A stretch of DNA of 17,450 nt. Source: Tritrichomonas foetus. Its lineage: Eukaryota > Parabasalia > Tritrichomonadida > Tritrichomonadidae. Below, piece by piece: positions 1 to 9,249 of this stretch. The stretch covers positions 1 to 17,450 of the forward strand of contig MLAK01001372.1 of assembly GCA_001839685.1 (NCBI GenBank), written 5' to 3'. Position numbers and translations under genes: made by a program. Position 1 is the stretch's first letter. Every line of letters starts with the position of its first letter. The notes below the pieces were generated by a model that ran no database searches, was not told the origin of the DNA, and saw only the letters and a program-made list of their open reading frames with translations.

Positions 1-44
1 AAAAAAAAAAAAAAATAAGCAGAGTATTTGACAAATTCTAATAT
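1..44. other. 3' flank of the pseudo-USP gene
   Basis: The window opens with a run of 15 A, followed by about 30 AT-rich bases before the stop codon of the minus-strand USP-like gene. On the gene's strand this is a T-run just past the stop. I see no other feature in it. Confidence 0.5.
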
Positions 45-3000
45 TTACAATACATTTTGAATATAAACCCGTAAAATCGTTTTAGGATCTTCATAGTAAA
101 GAACACTTTGATTATCAAGCTCAGCTTCTCCATTATTTTTCAAATATATTTTATATATCGCAGTCTTGATTTCGTTTCCATAATTTTTCTCTATTCGTGA
201 AATTGTTGTTTCTAAAATTTCTTCGGGAATGATTTTCAATAGAAAATTCTTTTGATATTTATTATTTGCATCATAAATCTCAACAGGAATAATTCTTTCT
301 TTCTTTTCCAATATTTTTTGATCCTCATGAAAATAAACAAAAGAAATTGGATTCTTCACTTCACATGCTTTGGTTGATAATGGAATATGATATTTTATTT
401 TCCCGTTGTTACCCATTTTTACCAATTGATATGAATTCACATTTTTCAGCCATTGATTCCTATCTGCATGCTTAATTATTTGAAAGATTGTTGTTTCATC
501 TCGAAAAATATGTGATATACATGAATGATCAGGTAGCTGCAGAACAAGTCGAGTCAAATTAGTTATACAGCTTTGATGAAGAAATGGGTAACAACATAAA
601 TATAAGGTATTAATTTGCTTTCTTATATCAAGAATTTCGCCCATTTGCATATTATTACTAAAAAATAACGGCTTTGGATTCATTTCTTCAAATAATAGAA
701 CTGAATGAAATGGTGACTGTGAACAATTATTGGAAAAAGTTGAAGAAACAAAGTTTTTGAAGTCTTTAAAAGTTATACAGAGCGGGAAATTAAATAAAAA
801 TATACGATCAGAATTATAATCTTTGCAAACGTGTAACGTTTGCGATTCTTTTATATTTCTTAAATAATCAAAAACATTGAAAGGAAGCTGTGCAATGTTT
901 CTTTCATAATATGAAAAAACATTATGATTAGCACTATTGAAGTTATTACGAATCACATTGGAATTGATTATATTTGATGATTCGTCTGAATTTTGATAGA
1001 AAATTAAATCGTCAGTGTTTTCTGGTTGAATGTTTATGATTGAACTTTCTATATTACAAACTTTTGTGTCTAAATCATCAATAATAGAAAGATCATAGTC
1101 ACTAATTCGATAAGATATCACAAATTGGGAATCATATGGACAATGACATATATCACAATAATAATCAAATAATTGATGGAAAGTTGAATCATTTGGCATT
1201 AGAATATTAAACATTAATCGAAGTGGCTTAGCATGATTGTGAAAATAAGTAACAACAAGGAAAAGCTTTTCCCCTGTTAATTCTTGTCCTAAAAAGTGAA
1301 CATATAAGCTTTTTACTCCATCAATTTCAGATATAAAATGTTTATCAGTATTTTCAATTTTTTTAATAAGCTGATCTTCAACACAAGCCCATAAATTGAT
1401 TTTATCAGTACTAATATGTAAAGCTTCTGATGCTCTTTCATATAAAGTTTTAAATGTTGATGTTGGCTTCACATATAAAATGGAACTACAGTCATCAAAT
1501 GAAAGTTTACCATGCGAAAGATTTTCTTCTACAATTTTAGGTGTAATTAAATTGTATTCAATAATAGCGTTTCTATTTTTTTTAATTTCCATTTTTTCTT
1601 TAAGGTTTTGGATATATGATGTTGGATATTTTTGTATCCTTTCAGGAATATGCTCATTTCGAATATCATCAAAAAATTGCATTTTAAGACAAGTTTTTAC
1701 ATAAATTAAAAAATAGGCAGATGGAACTTGATAATCGTTCTTTGGTGAACCGAAGCAGCTTTTCATTGCATAGAATTCTGAAGATTTTAATACTTTACTA
1801 TCATCAAATAAATACCAATCAAATGTGGCGCAAAGTTTAATATAAGTGTAAAAATGTCCATCAATAGATTTTCCACTATGTGCCATAACAGCAAAAAGAT
1901 CATAATTATTTTCTGCCTCGCTATTTGATAAAATATTGCCAAAATTCAAATGAGAAGGAAACGAAAAATAAGAATTATCTTTCATAAAACAATCTTTATC
2001 CTTATTATTTTTTCCACTATTGTTTGTAAATCTCTGAATGTTGATAAATAAAACTGGCGGAAGTTCATCATATTCATAATATTGAAAAGCTTCTTGTTCA
2101 CCAAAATCTCCTGCATTAATAAGAATATTCTTTTTTTCTTTCAGTGAATTTAAAGAATTTTCCAAACAATTTTCTCCGTTTAGACTATTATCTTTTCTAT
2201 CATTACAATTTTCTTTATCATCAAAAGAATTGGAATTATTTTCGTTGAAATAATGAATTGGTAAGTTTATACCCAAAAATTCTTCATTTTTGGTGATTGA
2301 AAAATCACAATGAGTGCATTTTTGAATGATTCTTCGTTTTCCCGTAAAAAAAATATGTTGGATCGGTAAAATGTTTTCGAAAAAGTGAGATGTGACATTT
2401 AAAAAATCAGAATCAAAATAATCATTTGGATGCCAACAGAGGGACTTAACTAGTTCTTTTGTTGATGCAGCAATTAATGGGTTTATACGAAAATGCAACA
2501 GAGAATACAAATTCTGAAGTTCATAAGCGGCTGTTCCTTCAGCTGTATTTGTCAAAAATGTAGTTATTTTAAATTTCGTTAACATAAATAAAGCAACCAA
2601 TAAATTATTTAAATGGAAAGTTTGAGGATTTGCGCACAATCCAAGAAGCGCAAAAGTTTCTGGTTGTTGTGTTGGATGAATATTAGAAGCTTTGTGAATC
2701 ATATTTATATCAATTGTGAGAGATGTTTGATCAACCGAAAAAAATCCAGGCTCAATAATTAAATCTGATTGTGAATATTGAAAATCAATTAAAAAATTTG
2801 GATTCGATGGTGTTAAAATACAATTGTACAAAACAGCTTTACTTTTTGTGGGATTTTGGTGATTAATTGCAGTGAGGATAATTTGAAGCGGAAATGCATA
2901 TTTGAGATTTAAAGCAGACACTTTAACTGTAAAATTCGAAGAAACATCTCTCAAGTGCGAGCAACGAAAGGTGTTTGTCGGAGTATCAATATTTTTCTCG

Positions 3001-3158
3001 AATTGAAAATATTGACCACTTACTTTCCAGTTTTGAATGATCCATTGTTCGTTTACTTCGAAATCGACATCATTGTTTTCGTTTTCATTTGAGTCGAATG
3101 AAGTTCCCTCGTGAATCATTTTCTTTGTAATATTTAAATACTTTTTAGTCACTGACAT
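45..3158 (-). CDS. USP7-like ubiquitin-specific protease homologue, predicted catalytically dead (pseudo-USP)
   Basis: This is a 1037-residue member of the C19 (USP) peptidase family. Residues 1-160 form an N-terminal region that could be a divergent MATH-like domain. The USP fold follows at about 168-490. The Cys box at 172-187 aligns without gaps to the family motif GLxNxGxTCYxNSLL but reads GLCANPQTFHLNNLL, so the nucleophile is Phe181 and the oxyanion-hole Asn is Ala176. The His box is kept (His435 in HSGKSIDGHFY), as is the third triad position (Asp452 in WYLFDDSKV, 17 residues later as in USP7). A CTHC pair lies at 281-284, and an Asn/Asp/Lys-rich insert at about 303-395. The C-terminal half, starting with an IPERIQ-like segment, resembles the USP7 Ubl/ICP0-binding region. 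The predicted role is ubiquitin or partner binding without cleavage. The frame has no internal stop. The ATG at 3158 is the first in frame, and I see no convincing initiator close to it. Confidence 0.85.
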   Translation of the reverse strand: MSVTKKYLNITKKMIHEGTSFDSNENENNDVDFEVNEQWIIQNWKVSGQYFQFEKNIDTPTNTFRCSHLRDVSSNFTVKVSALNLKYAFPLQIILTAINHQNPTKSKAVLYNCILTPSNPNFLIDFQYSQSDLIIEPGFFSVDQTSLTIDINMIHKASNIHPTQQPETFALLGLCANPQTFHLNNLLVALFMLTKFKITTFLTNTAEGTAAYELQNLYSLLHFRINPLIAASTKELVKSLCWHPNDYFDSDFLNVTSHFFENILPIQHIFFTGKRRIIQKCTHCDFSITKNEEFLGINLPIHYFNENNSNSFDDKENCNDRKDNSLNGENCLENSLNSLKEKKNILINAGDFGEQEAFQYYEYDELPPVLFINIQRFTNNSGKNNKDKDCFMKDNSYFSFPSHLNFGNILSNSEAENNYDLFAVMAHSGKSIDGHFYTYIKLCATFDWYLFDDSKVLKSSEFYAMKSCFGSPKNDYQVPSAYFLIYVKTCLKMQFFDDIRNEHIPERIQKYPTSYIQNLKEKMEIKKNRNAIIEYNLITPKIVEENLSHGKLSFDDCSSILYVKPTSTFKTLYERASEALHISTDKINLWACVEDQLIKKIENTDKHFISEIDGVKSLYVHFLGQELTGEKLFLVVTYFHNHAKPLRLMFNILMPNDSTFHQLFDYYCDICHCPYDSQFVISYRISDYDLSIIDDLDTKVCNIESSIINIQPENTDDLIFYQNSDESSNIINSNVIRNNFNSANHNVFSYYERNIAQLPFNVFDYLRNIKESQTLHVCKDYNSDRIFLFNFPLCITFKDFKNFVSSTFSNNCSQSPFHSVLLFEEMNPKPLFFSNNMQMGEILDIRKQINTLYLCCYPFLHQSCITNLTRLVLQLPDHSCISHIFRDETTIFQIIKHADRNQWLKNVNSYQLVKMGNNGKIKYHIPLSTKACEVKNPISFVYFHEDQKILEKKERIIPVEIYDANNKYQKNFLLKIIPEEILETTISRIEKNYGNEIKTAIYKIYLKNNGEAELDNQSVLYYEDPKTILRVYIQNVL

Positions 3159-3409
3159 TGTAACTTTTTGTCATCAAATTGATAATTGGCATACTCAGTG
3201 TGATAAATTTTCCTTCAAAAAATGCATGATTTTTATTCAAATTTTTGAATATATACGGTTAAGGACAATTAATTTCGCCTATATATAAATATTTGAATAT
3301 ATATTTGGTCTAAATCTTCAAATATATTGAGTAAAATTCAAATTTTAAGGAAGTTGAGCTTTTTGAAAATATCTTATTCAAAATTAATTTTGTTTAATTC
3401 ACAGAAGGA
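3159..3409. other. Divergent intergenic region, 251 bp
   Basis: This AT-rich spacer separates the minus-strand pseudo-USP gene from the plus-strand small membrane-protein gene and must hold both promoters. The 12-mer TTTGAATATATA occurs at 3244-3255 and again at 3292-3303, and a related inverted stretch lies at about 3317-3330. A weak minus-strand TCACA at 3199-3203 lies about 43 bases from the pseudo-USP ATG. That is farther than usual for a parabasalid initiator. Confidence 0.5.
3399..3403 (+). promoter_or_regulatory. Initiator-like element of the small membrane-protein gene
   Basis: TCACA fits the parabasalid initiator TCA(+1)Py(T/A). The +1 A would be at 3401, giving a 9-base 5' leader before the ATG at 3410, a normal length in these organisms. 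The motif is short and would occur by chance about once per 256 positions, so its position is the main support. Confidence 0.5.
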
Positions 3410-3736
3410 ATGGCACTTGATATTGTTTGGTTTCTTGATCTCAACTGGGTTTTTATGTCATTAATTGCAGCTGGCCTTGCTGCTTTCATCAATTTAATTG
3501 CGGCGATTGTTAGCGCAGTTCGTATTGGGAGATCAGGAACGATTTTGCTGGTTATTCTGATTCCAATTTATACATTTATTTCTTGCTTTTTTTATACTAT
3601 TATTTTGGCAATAAGTGTTGGCTACACCTATTATTTCACCAAGTCATCAGCTGACGGTGTTTATATTTATTGGGGATTGGGATTTGGTGCTTTTTATATA
3701 ATTCTTAAGGTCATAATTGCCGGCTATTTGAAGTAA
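3410..3736 (+). CDS. Small multi-pass membrane protein, unknown function
   Basis: This 108-residue protein belongs to no family I recognise. It is very hydrophobic, with apparent membrane segments at about residues 10-36, 43-70 and 86-106. They are separated by a short basic loop (RIGRSG, about 38-43) and a polar loop (TKSSADG, about 77-83). The N-terminus is short and acidic-aromatic (MALDIVWFLDLNW), with no separate cleavable signal peptide evident. The protein ends in a single Lys after the last hydrophobic stretch. Support that it is real comes from an ATG 9 bases after an initiator-like TCACA, a regular membrane-protein composition, and its position in a clear gap between two large genes. 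It faces away from the pseudo-USP gene and points towards the active USP gene. Confidence 0.7.
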   Translation: MALDIVWFLDLNWVFMSLIAAGLAAFINLIAAIVSAVRIGRSGTILLVILIPIYTFISCFFYTIILAISVGYTYYFTKSSADGVYIYWGLGFGAFYIILKVIIAGYLK

Positions 3737-4297
3737 TACATGTTATTCAAATTTATCAGTTGATGTAAGGAGATTGTTTTGATGATAGATCATAAAAAAA
3801 TGAGTATGCTTGGAATACTATTTTGAAGTTTAAATGTGTCTCTGCATTCCTGCCAAAAATGAAACCAGAAGTTCAAATTCACATTGACCAAACTTGATCG
3901 TCATCATGTTCACTTTTGGGCATCATACAGGTAAAGATAAATTTATAATGATGACATTTATCTGGATAAATATGATGAAGAAATTTGGCATTTATACGAA
4001 AACAAATGATATAATTGTAAAGATCCACAAAGTAGATCTTCCAGATAAGTAAAGATGAAATATGAATGAAAGGGTGATAAAAAATAGGAAAAAGTGATGC
4101 AATTCTGATGAAACATGTCAATCGAGGGTTTAATGGTGAAACTGACGAATTTAAGGTCAAATTTGATGAGATGCCATGGCATCTCAAAATATAAGGTCAA
4201 TTCTGATATCCAACCAAAATTAAAATCATAATGTATGGAACTTTTTTTATATACTTTTTTAAGACCAAGATTTAAAATCTTCCAATATTAGCTTTAC
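3737..4297. other. Intergenic region, 561 bp, no convincing gene
   Basis: This stretch lies between the small membrane-protein gene and the USP7-like gene. Two overlapping minus-strand frames of 80-102 codons exist here but show no motif and no codon pattern that convinces me. The notable content is a perfect 20-bp palindrome at 4167-4186 flanked by direct repeats. I see no TCA(C/T)(A/T) motif within about 30 bases of the downstream ATG at 4298. Confidence 0.5.
4152..4200. repeat. 20-bp perfect palindrome centred between two TAAGGTCAA direct repeats
   Basis: TGAGATGCCATGGCATCTCA at 4167-4186 is its own reverse complement. The 9-mer TAAGGTCAA occurs at 4152-4160 and 4192-4200, almost symmetric about the palindrome centre. 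The layout is that of a dimeric protein-binding site, or of a tiny insertion remnant with a 9-bp target duplication. Its function is unknown. It lies about 100-150 bp upstream of the USP7-like gene. Confidence 0.7.
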
Positions 4298-7200
4298 ATG
4301 GAAGGAAAGAACCAATTTAATGATGTGTGGGTTCTTCCAGACATTTCAACAGAAACGTATGAACATAAAATATCGCTAAATTCAATTCAATTTAAAGTAT
4401 CAATTCCATTACAATTTCCAAATTTAACGTTGTTAATCAGCACCGAATCTAAAATCGAAAATGAAATTCCAATAAATTTCAATATTCAACTTGAAAGCGA
4501 GAAATATCATGATCATGCAAATATAAATCGTAAATTTAAAGACAAAATGAGAAAATTTAATCATTCGTTTAGAATCAAAAGGGACGATTTTTTGAGCCTT
4601 TCAGGAGAGAAAAAAATTCTCTTTTGTATCAAATCAGATTTATCAAGTGCTCAAGCAATTCAACGACAACAGAATAAAGAAAGAGAAAACCAGTCGATTC
4701 TTACACCAAATAAAGAAACACAATTAAAAAATCTAAAAACGCCTGAACACTTAAATTCACCTATTCAAGCAAAAAAGATTGAAAATGCTGAAATTAAACC
4801 GGTTACATTATTTAGTGATAAGATCGGAAAAACTCTTGAAAATTCATCTCAAAAAGTAACTTCTGATAAAAATATGATGCAAAACTCAAAAGAAACCTTT
4901 GTTCATAAGAAAAACATGGAAAATTTGGGTAAACCACAACTACAACAAAAAACTGTGAATATTAAAGAAATACAACAAGAAATATCAAAAAAACAAAATC
5001 TTGTCAAGCATGATATGCTTCAGAAACAGCAAGAAATACAAAAACAAGAACCACAGCAAAAACAACAAGAAACGCAGCAAAAACAACAAGAAACTCAACA
5101 AAAACAACAAGAAACACAGCAAAAACAACAAGAAACGCAGCAAAAACAAAAAGGAGCTGCACTTCTTAAGAATGATACATTGATTTCAACTCCAGATAAA
5201 TCCCTGCCATCAACTGTTTCACGTCCAGCTTCTCAAAAAGAAAAAACAGGAGGTTTTTTGATTTTAAATCAACAAAGTAGTAGCAATCAAGAACCAATAT
5301 TTTCAAATACTCAAAATCCATTTTATTCTCCTTCTAAATCACATTCGCAGTCACCAAATACCACAACTTTATCAATGCTAAAGACAAAAAAATTACCCGA
5401 ATCATATAAATATCCTGATAATGATAACAAAGACAATCTAAAATCATTGCCACAAATGGAGCGTTTGAAATTATTAAGAGAACAAGAAGAAAAAAATGAG
5501 ACAGAGAAATCTGCTGCTGAAAAATATCAAAACAAAATAAATAACTTCAAATTTCCTTCATTAAATGAAAGAACCAAAAAATTAAAACAGATGCTTCAAG
5601 AACAAAAAAGCAAATCACAAGAAAATAAATCACAAGACATTAAAACCATAGAAAATAAATCCATAGAAAATAAAACTCTAGAAAATCAGACTCGTATAAA
5701 TACATGGCAACATGATTCAGGAGAGACATTTTCAGAAAAAGTGAAAAATGCTAATACATCTGAAAATAAAAGAGCAAATGAATTTTCGTCTAAAACTAAT
5801 ACGATATTTCCAAGTAAATTCCAATCTTCTTCTCTTAATTCGCATAGAAATAATCAAAACATGGTAGTAAGTTTAAGCACACAACCTATCCATACAAATA
5901 GCCTCCCCAAAGAAAGTACTACGCAATATTCAGGTCTTCGAAATCAAGGAGCAACTTGCTACATGAATTCTATGCTTCAAGCTTTGTATCATTTACCTGC
6001 TTTTCGAAGATTAATTTATTCAATGTCGACTGATTCGCCTGATGGAAAAGAGGAAAGTAACATTCCACTACAAATGCAAAGACTTTTTGCAAATATGCAA
6101 TCTAAATTGAACAATGCTTGTTCAACAAGAGCTTTAACAACAAGCTTTGGATGGGGAGATGCTGAAACAATCATGCAACATGATGTTCAAGAATTTTGTC
6201 GTGTAATTTTAGATAATTTAGAAACAAAAATTGACAAACAACCAAATTTGAAAGGTTCGATTCAAAACCTATTTAGAGGCAAAACACGGTCATTTATTCG
6301 TTGTAGAAATGTGAAATATGAATCTTCAAGAGAAGAAGATTTCTATGATCTTTCTTTGCTTGTCAAAAACTGTAGAAATTTACAAGAATCATTTGAAAAA
6401 TACATTGAACCTGAAAGTCTCGTTGGAAAAAATCAATACAATGCTGAGGGATTTGGCTTACAAGATGCTGATATGGGAAATGAGTTTATTCTATTTCCTC
6501 CTGTTCTACATTTGCATTTAAGAAGGTTTGAATTTGATGGATATGGAATGTCAAAAATCAATAGCCGATTCGAATTTCAACCTGAAATTAATCTTGGAAG
6601 ATATATGCCAAAAAATGCAAAAGATCGAGATAAACAAATATATGAGTTGTTTGGTGTTTTGGTTCATTCTGGTTCTGCAATGGGTGGACATTATTATGCA
6701 TATTTACGACCCACTAAAAAAAACGAATGGTATGAGTTTAATGATTCATCAGTTTCTCGTGTTTCATCACATGAAGCGATTAAAAACAACTTTGGTGGAG
6801 CAAGTTCATATTTTTCTGGCATTTCATGCAGTCAAGGTGCTTATGGAATGAATCAAAAATGTTATTCTGCTTACATGCTTGTATATATAAGGAAATCTAA
6901 TATCTCTGAAATTTATAGAGATGTTTCTGATGATGAAATTCCCAAATCAATTAAAGATTTTGTTGTAAAACAAGCAGAATTAATGAGAAAGAGAGAGGAA
7001 GAAAGGAGAATTCTTGAAAATACAATTGAAATCAAAATATTTTCTGATAAACATATTGATGATATGCTTACGAGTAACAACAAACTCATATTCCCGAATG
7101 TCAATTCACCTGGAATTCATAAAATCAAAGTTATGAAAGGAGATAGAAATGAAATCATCTACCAAAAGGTTGCTCAAGAATATCAACAAATCATTAATGG

Positions 7201-8731
7201 ATGCAATCCTGAAAATAATAACGATGATAATACCAATTATAGAAATATTTTGATTGAAAGTGGTAATTTTGAATTGTATTCCATGGGATATTCTGGCATT
7301 GCTGAGAATCCAATTGAAAAGAATAAGATAGTTGATCAGTTTGGAGTAAAGATGGCTTATTTGTATACAGGAGCAACGCCCGAAATTCCTGAAGAAGAAC
7401 AATATTCAATAAATTCTAATTCTATTCTTTCAAGAAAATCGCCCTTCCTTCTGATTTTTGTTTGTGCTTACTTTTCTCAACTTAAAAAGCCAATTCGATT
7501 CTTGAAAACGATAAAGGTATACTCAAAATCAATAGTAAAAAAAGTTTTCGATGAAGAAATCACTATAGTTTCAAAGTTAAGACTCTTCAAAAGATTGGCA
7601 CCTCAAGAATTAGAACAAATCAAAAAGTTGGATTCCACATTCGAAGAAAATCGAATCAATAATGGTTCAATGATCGTTATCGATACAGATTCTGAACCAC
7701 CTTCATTATTCATTGAACAAGAAAACAATATAGCTAACGAAAATCAAAACCATTTGAAAGAAAGTGATAATGAAATCATTAAATATTCGCAGATTTATCC
7801 ACCATTGTCAATTCGTGATTATTTCAATATCAACAAAAATTTAGCAAGCCTGACCATTGTTTATCAAAATAAGAAATATAGGGTTTCTTTCCCAACAAAC
7901 CAACCAATGAAATGTTTTATTTCTTTCCTTCATATTGCTCTTTCAATTGATTCTCGGAAAACAATTGTTTTGTATCGAGATTTATTGGTTCCCCTTTTGT
8001 TTAAACCTGAAGCAACATTTAAAGACAAGTTTTTCGGTATTCTTCCGAATTTAAACATTTCTGTTTATGCATTTGAATACCTTTCAGAAAATATATTCCA
8101 ACATTCCTTACGCATAAATTATTATATTACATATAATTTGGAAAAAAGTGAAGTTCATACTTCATGGTTTCATGAAAATTCGGATTTCAATGATTTAAAA
8201 AAATATGCTTTTCTTCATCACCATGACATAATTAAAGAAAATGACGCTGTTGTCTTTTATAAAGCAACATCTGACTCATCAACATTTTATAGTCTTGATG
8301 ATAAACTGAAAAATATTGATTCAACAATTTACATTCAAATTAAAGACAGAAGAATTCGAAAATATACAGAAAATTATATAATTTTATTTTTACGTAAAGA
8401 AATCTTAAAAGAAATTTCCAATACACAAAGTAGTACAAATTCATCAAAATATATTCTTTTTGATGTTATTGACGATGAAAAATTAGCTGACTCTGTTCAA
8501 AGGATGATTGATATTTTTGATTTCAATGTTGAAAAATTAAAAGAATGCAAATTGATAATCACCGGAAATTCATCTCTACTAAATAAAAGAGTTTTAGTCG
8601 CTGATGATGTACTTTCCGAGTTAATGAAGAAAGGATTTAATAAATTGCAAATTCATAAGGCAATGTTCTCTCAACAACTGACTTTTAGAAAGACGTTCAA
8701 TAGAGATGATTCATTAAGTATTAATAATTAA
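4298..8731 (+). CDS. USP7/HAUSP-like ubiquitin-specific protease, catalytically intact
   Basis: This 1477-residue C19 deubiquitinase would remove ubiquitin from substrate proteins by cysteine-protease chemistry. Residues 1-110 are a beta-rich N-terminal domain, perhaps a divergent MATH domain. Residues about 115-540 are a low-complexity Gln/Lys/Asn-rich linker with predicted coiled-coil character. The USP domain spans about 545-865. It has the Cys box GLRNQGATCYMNSMLQ (Cys554, oxyanion Asn549), a QHDVQEFCR box, FRGKTRSFIRC, and the His box HSGSAMGGHYYAY (His798). Asn815 in WYEFNDSSV takes the third triad position, as in USP2. The segments SFGW, LPPVLHL-type and VSRVSSHEAIKNNFGG match USP7 closely. 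After it come an IPKSI segment and a charged helix, then about 550 residues resembling USP7's C-terminal Ubl domains. It is longer than human USP7 (about 1100 residues), mainly because of the linker. ATG 4298 is the first Met of the open frame. Confidence 0.9.
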   Translation: MEGKNQFNDVWVLPDISTETYEHKISLNSIQFKVSIPLQFPNLTLLISTESKIENEIPINFNIQLESEKYHDHANINRKFKDKMRKFNHSFRIKRDDFLSLSGEKKILFCIKSDLSSAQAIQRQQNKERENQSILTPNKETQLKNLKTPEHLNSPIQAKKIENAEIKPVTLFSDKIGKTLENSSQKVTSDKNMMQNSKETFVHKKNMENLGKPQLQQKTVNIKEIQQEISKKQNLVKHDMLQKQQEIQKQEPQQKQQETQQKQQETQQKQQETQQKQQETQQKQKGAALLKNDTLISTPDKSLPSTVSRPASQKEKTGGFLILNQQSSSNQEPIFSNTQNPFYSPSKSHSQSPNTTTLSMLKTKKLPESYKYPDNDNKDNLKSLPQMERLKLLREQEEKNETEKSAAEKYQNKINNFKFPSLNERTKKLKQMLQEQKSKSQENKSQDIKTIENKSIENKTLENQTRINTWQHDSGETFSEKVKNANTSENKRANEFSSKTNTIFPSKFQSSSLNSHRNNQNMVVSLSTQPIHTNSLPKESTTQYSGLRNQGATCYMNSMLQALYHLPAFRRLIYSMSTDSPDGKEESNIPLQMQRLFANMQSKLNNACSTRALTTSFGWGDAETIMQHDVQEFCRVILDNLETKIDKQPNLKGSIQNLFRGKTRSFIRCRNVKYESSREEDFYDLSLLVKNCRNLQESFEKYIEPESLVGKNQYNAEGFGLQDADMGNEFILFPPVLHLHLRRFEFDGYGMSKINSRFEFQPEINLGRYMPKNAKDRDKQIYELFGVLVHSGSAMGGHYYAYLRPTKKNEWYEFNDSSVSRVSSHEAIKNNFGGASSYFSGISCSQGAYGMNQKCYSAYMLVYIRKSNISEIYRDVSDDEIPKSIKDFVVKQAELMRKREEERRILENTIEIKIFSDKHIDDMLTSNNKLIFPNVNSPGIHKIKVMKGDRNEIIYQKVAQEYQQIINGCNPENNNDDNTNYRNILIESGNFELYSMGYSGIAENPIEKNKIVDQFGVKMAYLYTGATPEIPEEEQYSINSNSILSRKSPFLLIFVCAYFSQLKKPIRFLKTIKVYSKSIVKKVFDEEITIVSKLRLFKRLAPQELEQIKKLDSTFEENRINNGSMIVIDTDSEPPSLFIEQENNIANENQNHLKESDNEIIKYSQIYPPLSIRDYFNINKNLASLTIVYQNKKYRVSFPTNQPMKCFISFLHIALSIDSRKTIVLYRDLLVPLLFKPEATFKDKFFGILPNLNISVYAFEYLSENIFQHSLRINYYITYNLEKSEVHTSWFHENSDFNDLKKYAFLHHHDIIKENDAVVFYKATSDSSTFYSLDDKLKNIDSTIYIQIKDRRIRKYTENYIILFLRKEILKEISNTQSSTNSSKYILFDVIDDEKLADSVQRMIDIFDFNVEKLKECKLIITGNSSLLNKRVLVADDVLSELMKKGFNKLQIHKAMFSQQLTFRKTFNRDDSLSINN
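5054..5149 (+). repeat. 21-bp tandem repeat coding QQKQQET inside the USP linker
   Basis: There are four full 21-bp units (CAG CAA AAA CAA CAA GAA AC.) plus four codons of a fifth, differing mainly at the third base of the last codon and at the CAG/CAA codon. The repeat codes a Gln/Lys/Glu/Thr heptad array at about residues 253-284, next to a looser Gln-rich stretch from about 5021. The heptad period fits an extended helix or coiled coil. Near-identical units suggest copy number may vary between strains. Confidence 0.9.
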
Positions 8732-9049
8732 TACTAATTTGGCAAAGTATTCACAATTGTTTGTAAAAATATTATTCATGATTTTTTTTTTTCTTACCAT
8801 TTATTTATATAACTATTATTATATCCTTATTTTTAAAAGAATTTTTAAAAAAAATGCTTATTGATCGGGATAAAAGTCTTTTCACAAAATATCTTAAAAT
8901 AATGAAACTATAATAGCATTAGAGTATTATTAACATTTGGTGAATGTGATTAGGCTTTTATTTGGTCCTCAAACATCGATCAAGTCATACATTAATTGAG
9001 ATACTAAGTGCTCATTTCACTAAACATTCAATCTGAAATTGGTCAATTT

Positions 9050-9085
9050 TATTCAAAATAAGCAGTTGGCTATTTATTTTGAATA
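9050..9085. repeat. 12-bp perfect inverted repeat upstream of hsp70
   Basis: TATTCAAAATAA at 9050-9061 pairs perfectly with TTATTTTGAATA at 9074-9085 across a 12-base loop. The core ATTTATTTTGA recurs as a direct copy at 9118-9128, next to the looser inverted pair CTCTCAAATAAA / TTTATTTTGAGAG. It may be a regulatory cluster or a small repeat remnant. Confidence 0.6.
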
Positions 9086-9249
9086 GGCGCTCTCAAATAA
9101 AAATTTCTTTTCTGACCATTTATTTTGAGAGTAGATAAAAGATCCGCACTCAGAAATTACAACTTTTTATGAACAATGGTGAATTATTGATAGAAATCTA
9201 ATAAATGATATTGAGGGAAATTGTGAGCATTAAATGATCAAATAATCTC

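Noticed and set aside
1396..1704. 102-codon plus-strand frame inside the pseudo-USP gene
   Set aside because: It is a shadow frame antisense to a well-supported protein.
3879..4200. Two overlapping minus-strand frames of 80 and 102 codons between the small membrane gene and the USP gene
   Set aside because: They overlap each other in different frames, show no motif and no initiator, and span the palindrome. They look like chance frames in intergenic DNA.
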